A DNA stretch of 64,000 nucleotides from Lewinellaceae bacterium (GCA_020636095.1 JACJYN010000010.1:1-64000); one strand, 5' to 3'. Numbered from the stretch's first letter, positions 31,535-39,904 are shown. Translations and numbers: made by a program. The notes: generated by a model from the letters alone, not told the origin.

Positions 31535-32412
31535 ATGTCTTTCAGATCAGGTAAAATCCAAGGGTTAAAAGGAATAGACCTCTCCAGCAAAAGCCGGGAG
31601 GAACTGAGCGGGTTATTCCGTGAAACGTTGAATAACGGCATGCACGGTTTGTGTTACAGCGCTTATGAGGAAGGGCAAAACCGGGCTCCATACTGACCAA
31701 GGAGCAGATACGGCGCCGCATCATTATTGCGCCCTACACCAAATGGATCCGTTCTTTTTCTTGTATCGAGGGCAACGAACTGGTCCCGGTGGTCGCTCGC
31801 GAATTCGGGCTAAAACCCTGGTGGGCGCCTGGCTGGGCGATGATAAGGACTTAATCGAAGAAGAAATAGCCGGCTTGATCAAACTGGCAAAAGAAGGCTA
31901 TGTGGATATTGCCGCCGTTGGCAATGAGGTGATGTACCGCAAGGACCTGACGGAAGAGGAATTGCTGGGATACATCGCCCGGGTTAGAAGCGCTGCCAGA
32001 CACGACGGTAGGATACGTGGACGCCTACTACGAATTCAGCGTGCGCCCGAACATTACCGCCGCCTGCGACGTCATTTTAGCCAATTGTTATCCCTACTGG
32101 GAAAGCTGCCATATCGACTATTCTTTGATGCATGCCAAACAGATGTACTATCAGGCTTTACATGCCGGCCAGGGAAAGAAAGTGATCATTACCGAGACAG
32201 GATGGCCCAGCCAGGGCACGGGCCTGGGCGACGCCCAGCCGTCAATGGAAAATGCACTGAGGTATTTCCTGAACATGCAGCAGTGGTCTGCCCAGGAAGA
32301 TATTGAAATGTTCTACTTCTCCTCCTTTGACGAAGCCTGGAAAGTCGGGGCGGAAGGCGATGTAGGCGCCTACTGGGGCCTGTGGGACGCCCGGGGCAAC
32401 CTCAAATTTTAA
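31535..32412 (+). CDS. Second GH17 family protein, no signal peptide (frameshifted 5' half)
   Basis: About 292 codons from ATG 31535 (MSFRSGKIQGLKGIDLSSK). GH17 landmarks: GMHGLCYSAYEEGQ, TLVGAWLGDDKDLIEEEIAG, acid/base in AAVGNEVMYRK (near 31920), DVILANCYPYWE and nucleophile in IITETGWPSQGTG (near 32190), then EMFYFSSFDEAWK. There is no signal peptide, unlike the other GH17, so it probably works in the cytoplasm on imported oligosaccharides, or as a transglycosylase. Frameshifts near 31680, 31815 and 32000; the first two are each repaired by one base in a C or A run. Last gene of the glucan locus. Confidence 0.85.
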
Positions 32413-32470
32413 GAAGTAATCAAATTGTTAGCCTTTAATATTGGGCTCTCGTTATCTTTTTTTCTGTTTA

Positions 32471-32621
32471 GGGGTGACGCAACAAATAACCTACCCATCT
32501 GACTTGGTCTTTTTCCTTTATGCTTCGTTGCATTTTCCTTGCGTAGCCCCACTATGCGCGTCAAATGCGCGAAGAAAAAATTCCTTCGTCATTTTGAGTA
32601 GTTTATTTATTTCCTCACCCC
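32471..32621. mobile_element. Mini-element with GGGGTGA ends and TTA duplication
   Basis: GGGGTGACGCAACAAATAA at the left pairs imperfectly with TTATTTATTTCCTCACCCC at the right. TTA flanks both sides (32468-32470 and 32622-32624), a TNA duplication; the right one is also the TAA stop of the minus-strand gene. The centre (TTGCGTAGCCCCACTATGCG) is the shared core. Confidence 0.65.
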
Positions 32622-33036
32622 TTAGAACGCTTGTCCAATTCCAAAATACAACAGTTTATCTTCTTTTGACACTCCGTAATCCAAGAAAATAATGGTCGAT
32701 TGATTCCAGGCAACTCGTAGCCCAACGCCATAAGCGTATTTAATATCTTTAAAATTCAAATCCTGCCAGTGGTTCCGGACTGTTCCTGCGTCAAAAAACG
32801 GGGCAATTCCAAAGCCAAATTGTTGTTTTCCAAGTTTCGCTTCTGCAACTCTGTATCTCAGAGCATGTTTGGAGGTGGTCGTTTGGGCTGCAAATGACCG
32901 CTTCTGGAACCTCACCTCGCCATTTTTCGGCATCAGACATTCGTTTTGATTTGATAAAGGATAAACTATCCTGTGTTTGAGCGTGAGAAATTGAAAACGC
33001 AAAAAGCAAAATAAAACCTGCGATATAATCTTTCAT
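32622..33036 (-). pseudogene. Outer-membrane (Omp85/BamA-like) protein remnant
   Basis: The start (ATG 33036) encodes a signal peptide (IAGFILLFAFSISHAQ) and about 15 further residues. The other end, in a different frame, is a typical last-strands region of an Omp85-type barrel: GFGIAPFFDAGTVRNHW, IKYAYGVGLRVAWNQSTIIF and the terminal LLYFGIGQAF with a C-terminal aromatic. Between them there is only a mini-element fragment (32861-32937). The body of the protein, hundreds of residues, is missing. A MITE-linked deletion is the simplest reading. Confidence 0.6.
32861..32937. mobile_element. Truncated MITE in the outer-membrane protein remnant
   Basis: Begins GAGCATGTTTGGAGG after a TCA (32858-32860), the same end as the elements at 7142 and 15957, and continues with TGGTCGTTTGGGCTGCAAA. 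The matching right end is absent; the sequence passes into signal-peptide codons at about 32937. Confidence 0.6.
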
Positions 33037-33188
33037 TGCCAAGAATTTTTATGTTCTCGACAAAACTCCGAACCAATTTTGCAGAAATTTTGAATTTGGT
33101 TTCGCCGGTGGTTTTTTCAGCTTGTGCAACGGCCGAGAAAAAGAACTTTGCCCCGAAGGGGCAGCTGGTCAATCATTTTGCGTTTCAC

Positions 33189-34729
33189 TTATCTCCCCGC
33201 TGCTACAAGCGCATCGAGCTGCATCTGCTCGGCGGCGGTGAGCGTGCCATCCGGAATAGCCCCAAAGGCGGCCGCATCTTCCAGCACCCACTGCGCCGCG
33301 TCGGGCAGTGCATCCGGCCCGTCCAGTCGGAAGGAGGCCGGCGACTGGGGGCCAAAGAGTAGCGCCCTCGTCAGCTCCGGCCAGCGCGCCGGGACAGGCT
33401 CCACGCCCGCCTGGCCGGCCAGCAGTCGCGCCCAGGTATGCATGCGCAGCATCGGCGGCGGGCCGCTGCGGGGGCCGCGTCGCGGCGATGGTACCGTCAT
33501 CTCGGCGGGCGTCGGGTACCGTAAGCGGCGCCCGCTCCAGTGTACGCCACCCACCGCGCCTGCAGTTCAAGCGTCGGAAAGTAAAGGTACCCGACTGGTG
33601 GAAAACGCCCACAAGGGCAAAGCCCGGCATACCGGGGTGGAAGGTGTGATGGTAGAGGTCCGCCTGGTCTGCGTCCGGCGCGAGCGCCGCGTGCGCCGTT
33701 GGGTAGAGATAGGGAAGCGAAAGCTCATAGCCGGTCGCGAAAATGATGGCGTCGACTTCTTCAGTGCTGCCATCAGTGAACTGCACCGTTTTGTCCGTGA
33801 CCTGCGCCATCCAGGGGCGCGGCACGATGCAGCCTCGGCTACGAGCGCCAGATAGAACTGGTTTTGGGTGAAGCCCGCCTCGAACGGATTTTCCGACGCA
33901 CACGGCGCGCCAAACTGCGCCGGGTGGTGCTGGTGCGCAGGATGAGTGCCTTCAGAGTACGCGGCGCTCTCCGCCGGCGACTGCAGTTCGGACGCCAGCG
34001 CTGCGTAGCGGGTGTAGACGAGGTGCTCGACAGGCACGCGCCAGTACAGGATTTTCTGGAGCACGTAGCGATGCCGGCGCGCCGCGACCACGACGCGAGC
34101 CGCTCCTCGCAGCGCCAGCTCGCTGGCGATCTCCAGCGCGCTGATGCTGTGCCCGGCGACCAGGACGCACTGCCCGCGATACGAGTCGGCGCCGCGGTAT
34201 ACCGCGGCATGGGTCGCGCCGCCGCTGCCGGTGAAGCTGGATAGCCCCAGGACCTGCGGTACCATCGGTACGCGGTACCGGCCGGTGGCAGCAGCCACAT
34301 AGTCGAAGCGCTCTGCCCAGGTACGGTACCGTCAGCCTGGGTGGCGCGCACAACCCAACCGTTCCCGGCGGGATCAGGGTCGGCCTCATCGACGCGGGTG
34401 CGGAACCGGGCGTCCGCGAGCACTCCCGCGTGTTCGGCGTAGCGGCGGAGGTAAACGCCGATTTGTTCGGCCGTTGGGTAAGCGGGAGTGCCGGGTGGGT
34501 GCGGCAGGCCGGAGAACGCAGTCATTACGCGGCTGGTGTTGGTGCGCATCCCCGGCCAGACGCTGCTTTGCGGCCCGCCAACCCGCCATTGCCCCCCAAC
34601 GTCGATGTCCTCTTCGATAAGCGTCGGGCGGAAGCCCACCTCTCGCAGCCAGCGTGCCGCCACCAGCCCGGCCGGGCCAGCGCCAATGATCGCAACTGTC
34701 TGTGCTGTCTTACTTGTAGCAGTATTCAT
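33189..34729 (-). CDS. Flavin-dependent monooxygenase (FMO/BVMO-like), GC-rich, frameshifted
   Basis: About 513 codons from ATG 34729. Rossmann FAD motif VAIIGAGPAGLVAARWL (residues 12-28), then VGGQWRVGG; the FMO-type region reads AFSGLPHPPGTPAYP; the NADPH site is VLVAGHSISALEIASEL (near 34170); the ATG motif is IIFATGYELSLPYL (near 33730). The C-terminus, VHWSGRRLRYPTP to DALVAAGR, ends at 33189. It would oxygenate nitrogen, sulfur or ketone substrates using NADPH and oxygen. The gene is strikingly GC-rich compared with both sides, with a codon bias unlike any neighbour, which suggests lateral transfer. Frame changes near 34300, 33850-33900 and 33560. Confidence 0.8.
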
Positions 34730-35368
34730 AAGTTTTCAATATTTGCCTGCCCTTTTTTCATAACAAAACTTACCCTCCCCTCGGGGTTGGGTCAATTTTG
34801 TTTTTGGGTGGAAGCCAACTCAAAGGAATCTTCGATTTCAGTTGAATGAACCTGCTGCCAAGAGCTGGGCACACACTCTATAGGGAAAGCCTTTACTTCG
34901 CACCGGCCCTTTCCCGAGCCTAATTTACGGTATTCTGGCTAAATTTGTGGACAGCCGCTGCATTGATTCTACCATTCTATCCGGATTTCCTTTATTACCA
35001 GCGTTTTTGAAGCAATCCTCACCAGTTTTCCTTATTTTTAAGCATAGCAGAACCGGGCTTACCGCTTTACAGATAAGCAATCATTACCTGCTCGGCGGCG
35101 CCTGCCCTGTGGAATAGCTAAATTCCACAGGGCCTGCTTGGCTTCGTGGCGGGCTTCGGCCCTGGTGCAAAACATGCCGGTTTAAATAATGCCGGTTGGG
35201 CTCGATGAGCTTGGTTTCAAAACTGCAACCGCCGCAGTGTTCGCACTGGTAAGGCTCTTCTGCCAGGAGAGCGATAAACAGAATCGATTGGCTTGTATAC
35301 CAATATTCTTTTCGTGAATGTTTTCCAGTTTTTCATGTCAAATCTTTTTTTTTGTGACAGATTTATAA
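34730..35368. other. Long non-coding stretch with a degenerate gene fragment
   Basis: No intact gene. On the minus strand, 35100-35280 can be read as a short CEHCGG-containing zinc-ribbon-like piece (YQCEHCGGCSFETKLIEPN), probably a decayed small gene or repeat. A palindrome, CCCTGTGGAATAGCTAAATTCCACAGGG, lies at about 35110-35137. Confidence 0.35.
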
Positions 35369-35529
35369 GAGCGTGTTGGGGATTTACTTTTGATGTCGAA
35401 AATGAGCAGATTTTGGTTCTCAGGAAGCCATTTTTGAGCCGCATAGCATCGCTACGTGGCGAAAAAATGGCGAAATGAGGTTCAAAAGATGCACATTTGC
35501 AGGCCAAAGGGTAAATCCCCAACACGCTC
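35369..35529. mobile_element. MITE, IS5/IS1031-like, 161 bp
   Basis: Reverse-complement copy of 26058-26218 without a visible difference. TAA duplications at 35366-35368 and 35530-35532. Open frames through it are artefacts. Confidence 0.9.
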
Positions 35530-35552
35530 TAAGGTTTACCAATAGCTTCAGT

Positions 35553-35732
35553 TATACTCCCCTCGGGCACAAGAAGTGATTTTTGTCTCTTTCTTTTTGC
35601 GCCCTGCGGCGTTGATCCCGCTTTTTAGAAAAAAGCGGGACGCCGTAGCTGGGCTATGCCTGCGCTTTTCGCCTTGCAGGCCACAAAAATAAAATTGCCA
35701 AAATTTCACCTCTCATGCCCGATGGGAGTATA
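35553..35732. mobile_element. Mini-element with TATACTCCC ends
   Basis: TATACTCCCCTCGGGCACAA at the left and GCCCGATGGGAGTATA at the right are imperfect inverted repeats; the interior contains a CCCGCTTTTTAGAAAAAAGCGGG palindrome and the core CCGTAGCTGGGCTATG. The first 25 bases recur, inverted, at the 3' end of the DUF1801 gene (about 12736-12760). The right end supplies the last codons and stop of the next gene. Confidence 0.65.
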
Positions 35733-36009
35733 GTAATATCCATTGTAAAATGGTTGAGCCTACAGCGATTTTTACAAGCCAATTGAAACCAGTACCAAAC
35801 CAAAAGAAAAAAAATGCAATAATTGAAAGGGATATTGCCAAAATTAGCGGCTTATTATTTATTGTTGTCCAATTATAAACTGGAATACTACTGATACTCC
35901 CCAAGTACCAAATGAGATTTCTGTTTTTTGGGTACTTCCTTATCAACAAAACCAACAAAAACTGAATAAACGTGATCAAGAAAAGCAACGTCAAAAAAAG
36001 ACTGTTCAT
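35713..36009 (-). CDS. Small membrane protein, unknown function
   Basis: A 98-residue protein with three predicted membrane helices: LFLTLLFLITFIQFLLVLLI, an NLIWYLGSISSIPVY/PLILAISLSIIAFFFFW pair, and WLVKIAVGSTILQWILL. It ends YSHRA, coded by the inverted-repeat end of the element at 35553-35732, so its native end may be lost. Its start region ATTAATGAACAGTCT recurs three more times in the next 200 bp. No family recognised. Confidence 0.5.
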   Translation of the reverse strand: MNSLFLTLLFLITFIQFLLVLLIRKYPKNRNLIWYLGSISSIPVYNWTTINNKPLILAISLSIIAFFFFWFGTGFNWLVKIAVGSTILQWILLYSHRA

Positions 36010-36062
36010 TAATGCTCTTAGGCGATTTGATTACAAGGAATGTTATTATTTGTTTTGGCTTT

Positions 36063-36159
36063 TACGTCAGATGTTCATTAATGTTAAATGTATTTACAAT
36101 TTATTAATCACAAATTGTAAATATGGTGATTTAGAGACATTAATGAACAGTCTGACGTA
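36063..36159. repeat. 97-bp palindrome with TACGTCAGA ends
   Basis: TACGTCAGA-TGTTCATTAATGT at the left pairs, with one indel, with ACATTAATGAACAGTCTGACGTA at the right; the centre is a perfect hairpin, ATTTACAATTT with a 9-base loop. Further copies of ATTAATGAACAGTCT occur at 36192-36206 and at the start of the gene at 36009. It could be a small element or a regulatory cruciform. Confidence 0.6.
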
Positions 36160-36191
36160 CCACGATGTGTGAGAGTTGTAATCAAAAGGGA

Positions 36192-36265
36192 TTAATGAAC
36201 AGTCTGACGTACGGTGGTGTGAGAGGGATAAGGCCGGTCAACTGGCTGGCCTTACCCTACTCGAT
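36192..36265 (+). ncRNA. Possible 3' end of a group II intron (domains V-VI remnant)
   Basis: GACGTACGGTGGTGTGAGAGG resembles the 3' strand of domain V and its linker in bacterial group II introns. It is followed by a hairpin (AAGGCC ... GGCCTT) and CCTACTCGAT, like domain VI with its bulged A and the intron end in AT. The 5' strand of domain V is not recognisable and there is no reverse transcriptase, so at best this is a fragment. Confidence 0.35.
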
Positions 36266-36282
36266 TCTGCGTTCGTATTTTT

Positions 36283-37356
36283 TTACCAAGGCCCATCCTT
36301 TGTTATGTTCAGAAATTTTCCGTTTTCCAATCGGTACGCACCACCATAGCCAACAAACCATAGTCTTTCACTTTGGTCTTCATAGATTTGAAAAACTACA
36401 GGCCCCCGGTTGTCTTCTGATTTTTGAAATTCAATTAGATTTTCACCATCATAAGTATACAGGTAATGCTGATTGAGAACAAACCATAATTTGCCATCTT
36501 TGTCTTCTGTAATACTTCCTACACCCTTTCCTGTTTCTGGTATTTCGTTTATGATATTTTCTATTTGATTCCCTTCCAACTTATATAGAGCCTCCTTTGT
36601 CGAAATCCAGAACTCACCATTTTTATTTTCGATTATTCTATTTATAAAATTGGTTTGAATTCCAACTTTTTCAGAGACATTGATAAGGGAATCATTTGTG
36701 AGTTTAAATAGTCCTGCGTTTGTACTGAACCAAATTTCTCCTTTGCTATCTTCCATTATACAATGAACCATTTTAGTACTTGATATACCAAGCGTTGTAT
36801 CAATCTGGCCTTCGGGTAATTCAAAACGTATGAATTCTTGCCCATTAAATATGCATACCCCTTCTATCGTTCCAATCCAAACATTACCGTTGAAATCTGT
36901 TTCAATGTTCCAAACATCGTTACTTATTAATCCATCTGATTCATAATAATTTGTCACTAATTCACCATCAATGCTACTAATCCCATCCGTATGTCCAAGC
37001 CAAATTTTCCCATTTTTATCTTCTGTGATGTCTTTTATTGTTACCCCTTTTCCTGATTCACTTCTTATACTATCAATATGAATCAGGGAATTATTGGTAA
37101 GTCTAAAAGCTCCATTTTGAGTTCCAAACCAAATATTACCCTTGCTATCTTGGAACATCATTCTTACAACTTGGCTTATTTGCTCTTTTGATTGCTTCTT
37201 TTCTAAGGTTGAATTTCGAGTTTCTGTTTGCGTTTGTAATAACTTGCTCCTTACATCATTCCAATTTTCTTGCCCATTACAAGAGGATATCAGGATGGAC
37301 ATAGCTAGAATAATTATTAATTTTAGTTTATTAAATGATATTCTCTCTTTTTTCAT
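36283..37356 (-). CDS. Propeller-repeat (reg_prop) lipoprotein
   Basis: An intact 357-residue gene; the frame extends to 37425 but the ATG at 37356 gives a good lipoprotein signal (LIIILAMSILISSCNG). The rest is a run of regulator-propeller repeats: GNIWFGTQNGAFRLTN, GKIWLGHTDGISSIDG, GNVWIGTIEGVCIFNG, GEIWFSTNAGLFKLTN and so on, about seven blades. It stops after the propeller with GGAYRLENGKFLNI, without membrane helix, Y_Y_Y domain, kinase or HTH. Same architecture as 13201-14286, though the sequences differ. Its ligand and partner are unknown; AT-rich compared with its neighbours. Confidence 0.85.
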   Translation of the reverse strand: MKKERISFNKLKLIIILAMSILISSCNGQENWNDVRSKLLQTQTETRNSTLEKKQSKEQISQVVRMMFQDSKGNIWFGTQNGAFRLTNNSLIHIDSIRSESGKGVTIKDITEDKNGKIWLGHTDGISSIDGELVTNYYESDGLISNDVWNIETDFNGNVWIGTIEGVCIFNGQEFIRFELPEGQIDTTLGISSTKMVHCIMEDSKGEIWFSTNAGLFKLTNDSLINVSEKVGIQTNFINRIIENKNGEFWISTKEALYKLEGNQIENIINEIPETGKGVGSITEDKDGKLWFVLNQHYLYTYDGENLIEFQKSEDNRGPVVFQIYEDQSERLWFVGYGGAYRLENGKFLNITKDGPW

Positions 37357-37634
37357 TATATTTTGTTTCTCCTTATGACGCAGAAAACTCAAAGGAATGC
37401 CTGCGCCCTTTCCCGGTGCAGACATTTCAGTCGCCGACGGCCATAGCCTAGTGACTTATTCCACAGGGCAGGCCTGGCAAGGACTTCACCCGGACCCACA
37501 TCCTGCACCTCGAACGGGTTGTCTGGCTCAACATCACCCTGTTCAAAAGTACGCTTTGTGTCGAATTGGACCGCTTTTTCGGGTGGCTTAATACCGGAGA
37601 ATTTTCTCCGACGAAAAGCGCCCTGGTTCAAGCG
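37357..37634. other. Intergenic with possible decayed coding fragment
   Basis: No gene I can support. A minus-strand frame (RTFEQGDVEPDNPFEVQD) vaguely resembles the fragment near 35200 but has no start, domain or family that I can name. Confidence 0.3.
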
Positions 37635-38066
37635 TTAAAGCAGATAAAAGTACACCCCCGCTGCCGCCAGTAGAAAATAGGGTACCAATACAGCTGCACC
37701 GGCGTAATCCTTGGCTACCCGCTGCCCCAGGAAGAGCTGAATGATGGATAAACAGGCCATCAACATGCCTGCCAGGGCGATTTCCGTATGGCCGGTAAAC
37801 AGCCATACCAGCAGGCCAATGCCGGAAAGAAAGCCCGCCGCCAGTTCCGAAAGGGTGATGACGGGCATCAGAAAAGGCGCCGTTCCGTTGAGGAGGGTGT
37901 CTTTAAAATGACTTTTGTAAAAATCCCGCTCTCCCTGCCAGTTGAAAACCTTATCCAGGCCCGACTGAATAAAGAGGATGCTGATCATCAGAGAGAAGAG
38001 AATTTGCATCACGTTCACCGTGCTGATGCCTTGTTCGGATAACCAATTTACCAGGCTGTTTTCCAT
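37635..38066 (-). CDS. DoxX-like four-helix membrane protein
   Basis: A 143-residue protein with four membrane helices in the DoxX/MauE pattern: VMQILFSLMISILFIQSGLDKVFNW (helix 1 with the LDK motif), TAPFLMPVITLSELAAGFLSG, LLVWLFTGHTEIALAGMLMA and AAVLVPYFLLAAAGVYFYL. The frame opens further upstream (38147), but MENSLVNW at 38066 is the natural start. Family members work in redox or membrane-associated processes, with no firm role here. It is followed by intergenic sequence and does not overlap a neighbour. Confidence 0.8.
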   Translation of the reverse strand: MENSLVNWLSEQGISTVNVMQILFSLMISILFIQSGLDKVFNWQGERDFYKSHFKDTLLNGTAPFLMPVITLSELAAGFLSGIGLLVWLFTGHTEIALAGMLMACLSIIQLFLGQRVAKDYAGAAVLVPYFLLAAAGVYFYLL

Positions 38067-38313
38067 CTTGCTTCGATCGTTTTTTCCAGGCGTAGGCAGG
38101 AAGCGTGGTTTGCCTGCCAACCGCCAGGGGGTGAATAGTGGGTTCAAATTTATAAAAAACGTACCTATTTAGGTAGTAGGGTATGCCGGCATTATGGTTT
38201 TGTGGCCAGGCAGTTGCAGCGCCTCTGTGAGCCTCCGGCCGCAATACCGGGACACCCTAAAATCGAAATACCTATAGTAAGCAACCAGGCAAAGCTTCGA
38301 TTTCCTTTGCTTT

Positions 38314-39789
38314 TCAGTGCTGTAGCCCGGGAAAAAAAGGATGCTTTCCGTAGTAGGGATATTGGTCAAACCCCTCGAAACGGGGATCTGCCCATGGATC
38401 ATCGGTAGCGGCCATAACCGCGTCCATCATCCGGGCGTACTGTTCCACTACCCGGCGGTAGCGGCTGATTCCCGCCAGGTTCGTCATTTGAAAGGGGTCG
38501 GATTCAATCTGGTACAATTCCTCGCGGGGCCGTTTCCCAAACGACAGCTCAAAAAGAGGCCCGTAGGCTTCATCTCCTTCAAAGTGCATCATGAAGAACT
38601 TGGAAGGGGAATCATCCACATCGCCGTAGATCGTTCCGGAATCGGCTAGCTCAGGGTCGCCCGCCGGCCACCGGCCGGGTTTCAGGTTCCTGATGTACAG
38701 GTATTTATCGTCGCGGATAGCGCGGGCAGGGTAGCCCAGATGGCCCTGGCGGACATTGCCGTGCCGCTCCCGCTCCAGGTAGACATAATCGTCTTCCTGC
38801 TTATTTTCACCCTGTAGCAAAACGGGAAGCAGGCTCTTACCGTCCATCGCTGTTGGCGCCTCCACCCTTGCCGCATCCAGAAAAGTGGGCGCCAGGCTTA
38901 GCAAGTTGACAAAACCGTCGAATGTCAGGCCTCTCATCCCCTTGCCTTTCCAGGAGATAGCCAGCGGAACCCGGGCCCCGTAATCATAGAGGTTGGCTTT
39001 GCATCTCGGAAACGGCATCCCATTGTCACTGGTCATTACCACAATGGTATTATCCAGCGCTCCCATTTTCTCCAAAAAGCTGAGTATTTCCCCACATTCC
39101 TGGTCAAACCGGCCCAGGCCGTAATAATAGTCGAGCAAATCCTGCTGCACTACCGGCAAATCGATCAAAAAAGGAGGGGCCAGCAAGCTGTCGGGGCTCA
39201 GGCCGGCCTCCGCCCCCACCCCCTGAATATAGGGCCGATGCGGGTCCCGGCTTCCAAACCAAAAACAAAAGGGCGCCTGATTGGGCCGTTCTTCATAAAA
39301 ACCCTGGAAACTGGCATACCCCTTCCCTGCGGGGTTGTGTTCATATCCACCGGCTTCGAAGTTGCCCGGGCCCCATCCCTTTTTTGCCATACCTACAAAA
39401 TAACCCTGCCTTTCCAGCAACTGTGTATAGGTGGCAAATTTTCGGTCAAGCGTTCCCCACAGATTGGCGCCCTGTTCGAGGCGGTGGGGATACTGCCCGG
39501 TGAGGATGGCGGCGCGCGAAGGGGAACAGGAAGGGGCTGAGCAATAGGCGTTGGTAAAAAGAACGCCTTCTGCCGCCAGGCGGTCAAAGGTGGGGGTTTG
39601 CGCCACCTTATCACCATATACACCGGCGTGAGGGTACGACCAATCGTCGGCTAGCAACAGGAGTATATTGGGCGGGCGGTTGCCTTCGTGGTTGGCCGGC
39701 CGGACGCCGCAGGCAGTTGTCCACAGGGCCATCCCCCAAAGGGCTGCCAGGCCGGTGAAGAGGCGCCCGATTTTACATCCGATCTGCAT
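38314..39789 (-). CDS. Sulfatase (formylglycine-dependent), lipoprotein
   Basis: An intact 491-residue enzyme from ATG 39789; an upstream TTG start is less likely. Lipoprotein-type signal (ALWTTACGVRPA). NILLLLADDW (residues 41-50) gives the metal-binding aspartates. The sulfatase signature is CSPSRAAILTG, with C88 to be converted to formylglycine. Later motifs include MAKKGWGPG, SRDPHRPY, VVMTSDNGMPFPRCKANLYD and ELYQIESDPFQMTNLA. It removes sulfate esters from polysaccharides or glycosaminoglycan-like substrates, in the periplasm or at the surface. No sulfatase-maturing enzyme or other polysaccharide gene is adjacent. It diverges from the hydroxylase gene at 39905. Confidence 0.9.
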   Translation of the reverse strand: MQIGCKIGRLFTGLAALWGMALWTTACGVRPANHEGNRPPNILLLLADDWSYPHAGVYGDKVAQTPTFDRLAAEGVLFTNAYCSAPSCSPSRAAILTGQYPHRLEQGANLWGTLDRKFATYTQLLERQGYFVGMAKKGWGPGNFEAGGYEHNPAGKGYASFQGFYEERPNQAPFCFWFGSRDPHRPYIQGVGAEAGLSPDSLLAPPFLIDLPVVQQDLLDYYYGLGRFDQECGEILSFLEKMGALDNTIVVMTSDNGMPFPRCKANLYDYGARVPLAISWKGKGMRGLTFDGFVNLLSLAPTFLDAARVEAPTAMDGKSLLPVLLQGENKQEDDYVYLERERHGNVRQGHLGYPARAIRDDKYLYIRNLKPGRWPAGDPELADSGTIYGDVDDSPSKFFMMHFEGDEAYGPLFELSFGKRPREELYQIESDPFQMTNLAGISRYRRVVEQYARMMDAVMAATDDPWADPRFEGFDQYPYYGKHPFFPGLQH

Positions 39790-39904
39790 CCATTTCGTTT
39801 TTTTCTGTTTTCCCGGATCAATAGTTATACAATTATCTTTAAAAAGAACCAAAAGAAAGGAGTATTTTCATCAACACGTATCAATCTTTACTTAATTTTA
39901 CGCT

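Noticed and set aside
33124..33855. 243-codon plus-strand frame in the GC-rich block
   Set aside because: Antisense to the monooxygenase; high GC makes all frames long there. The minus strand has the Rossmann and ATG motifs.
35217..35525. Open frame of 102 codons on the minus strand
   Set aside because: Its first 50 codons are the MITE at 35369-35529, and the same peptide appears from the identical MITE at 26058, so it is an element artefact.
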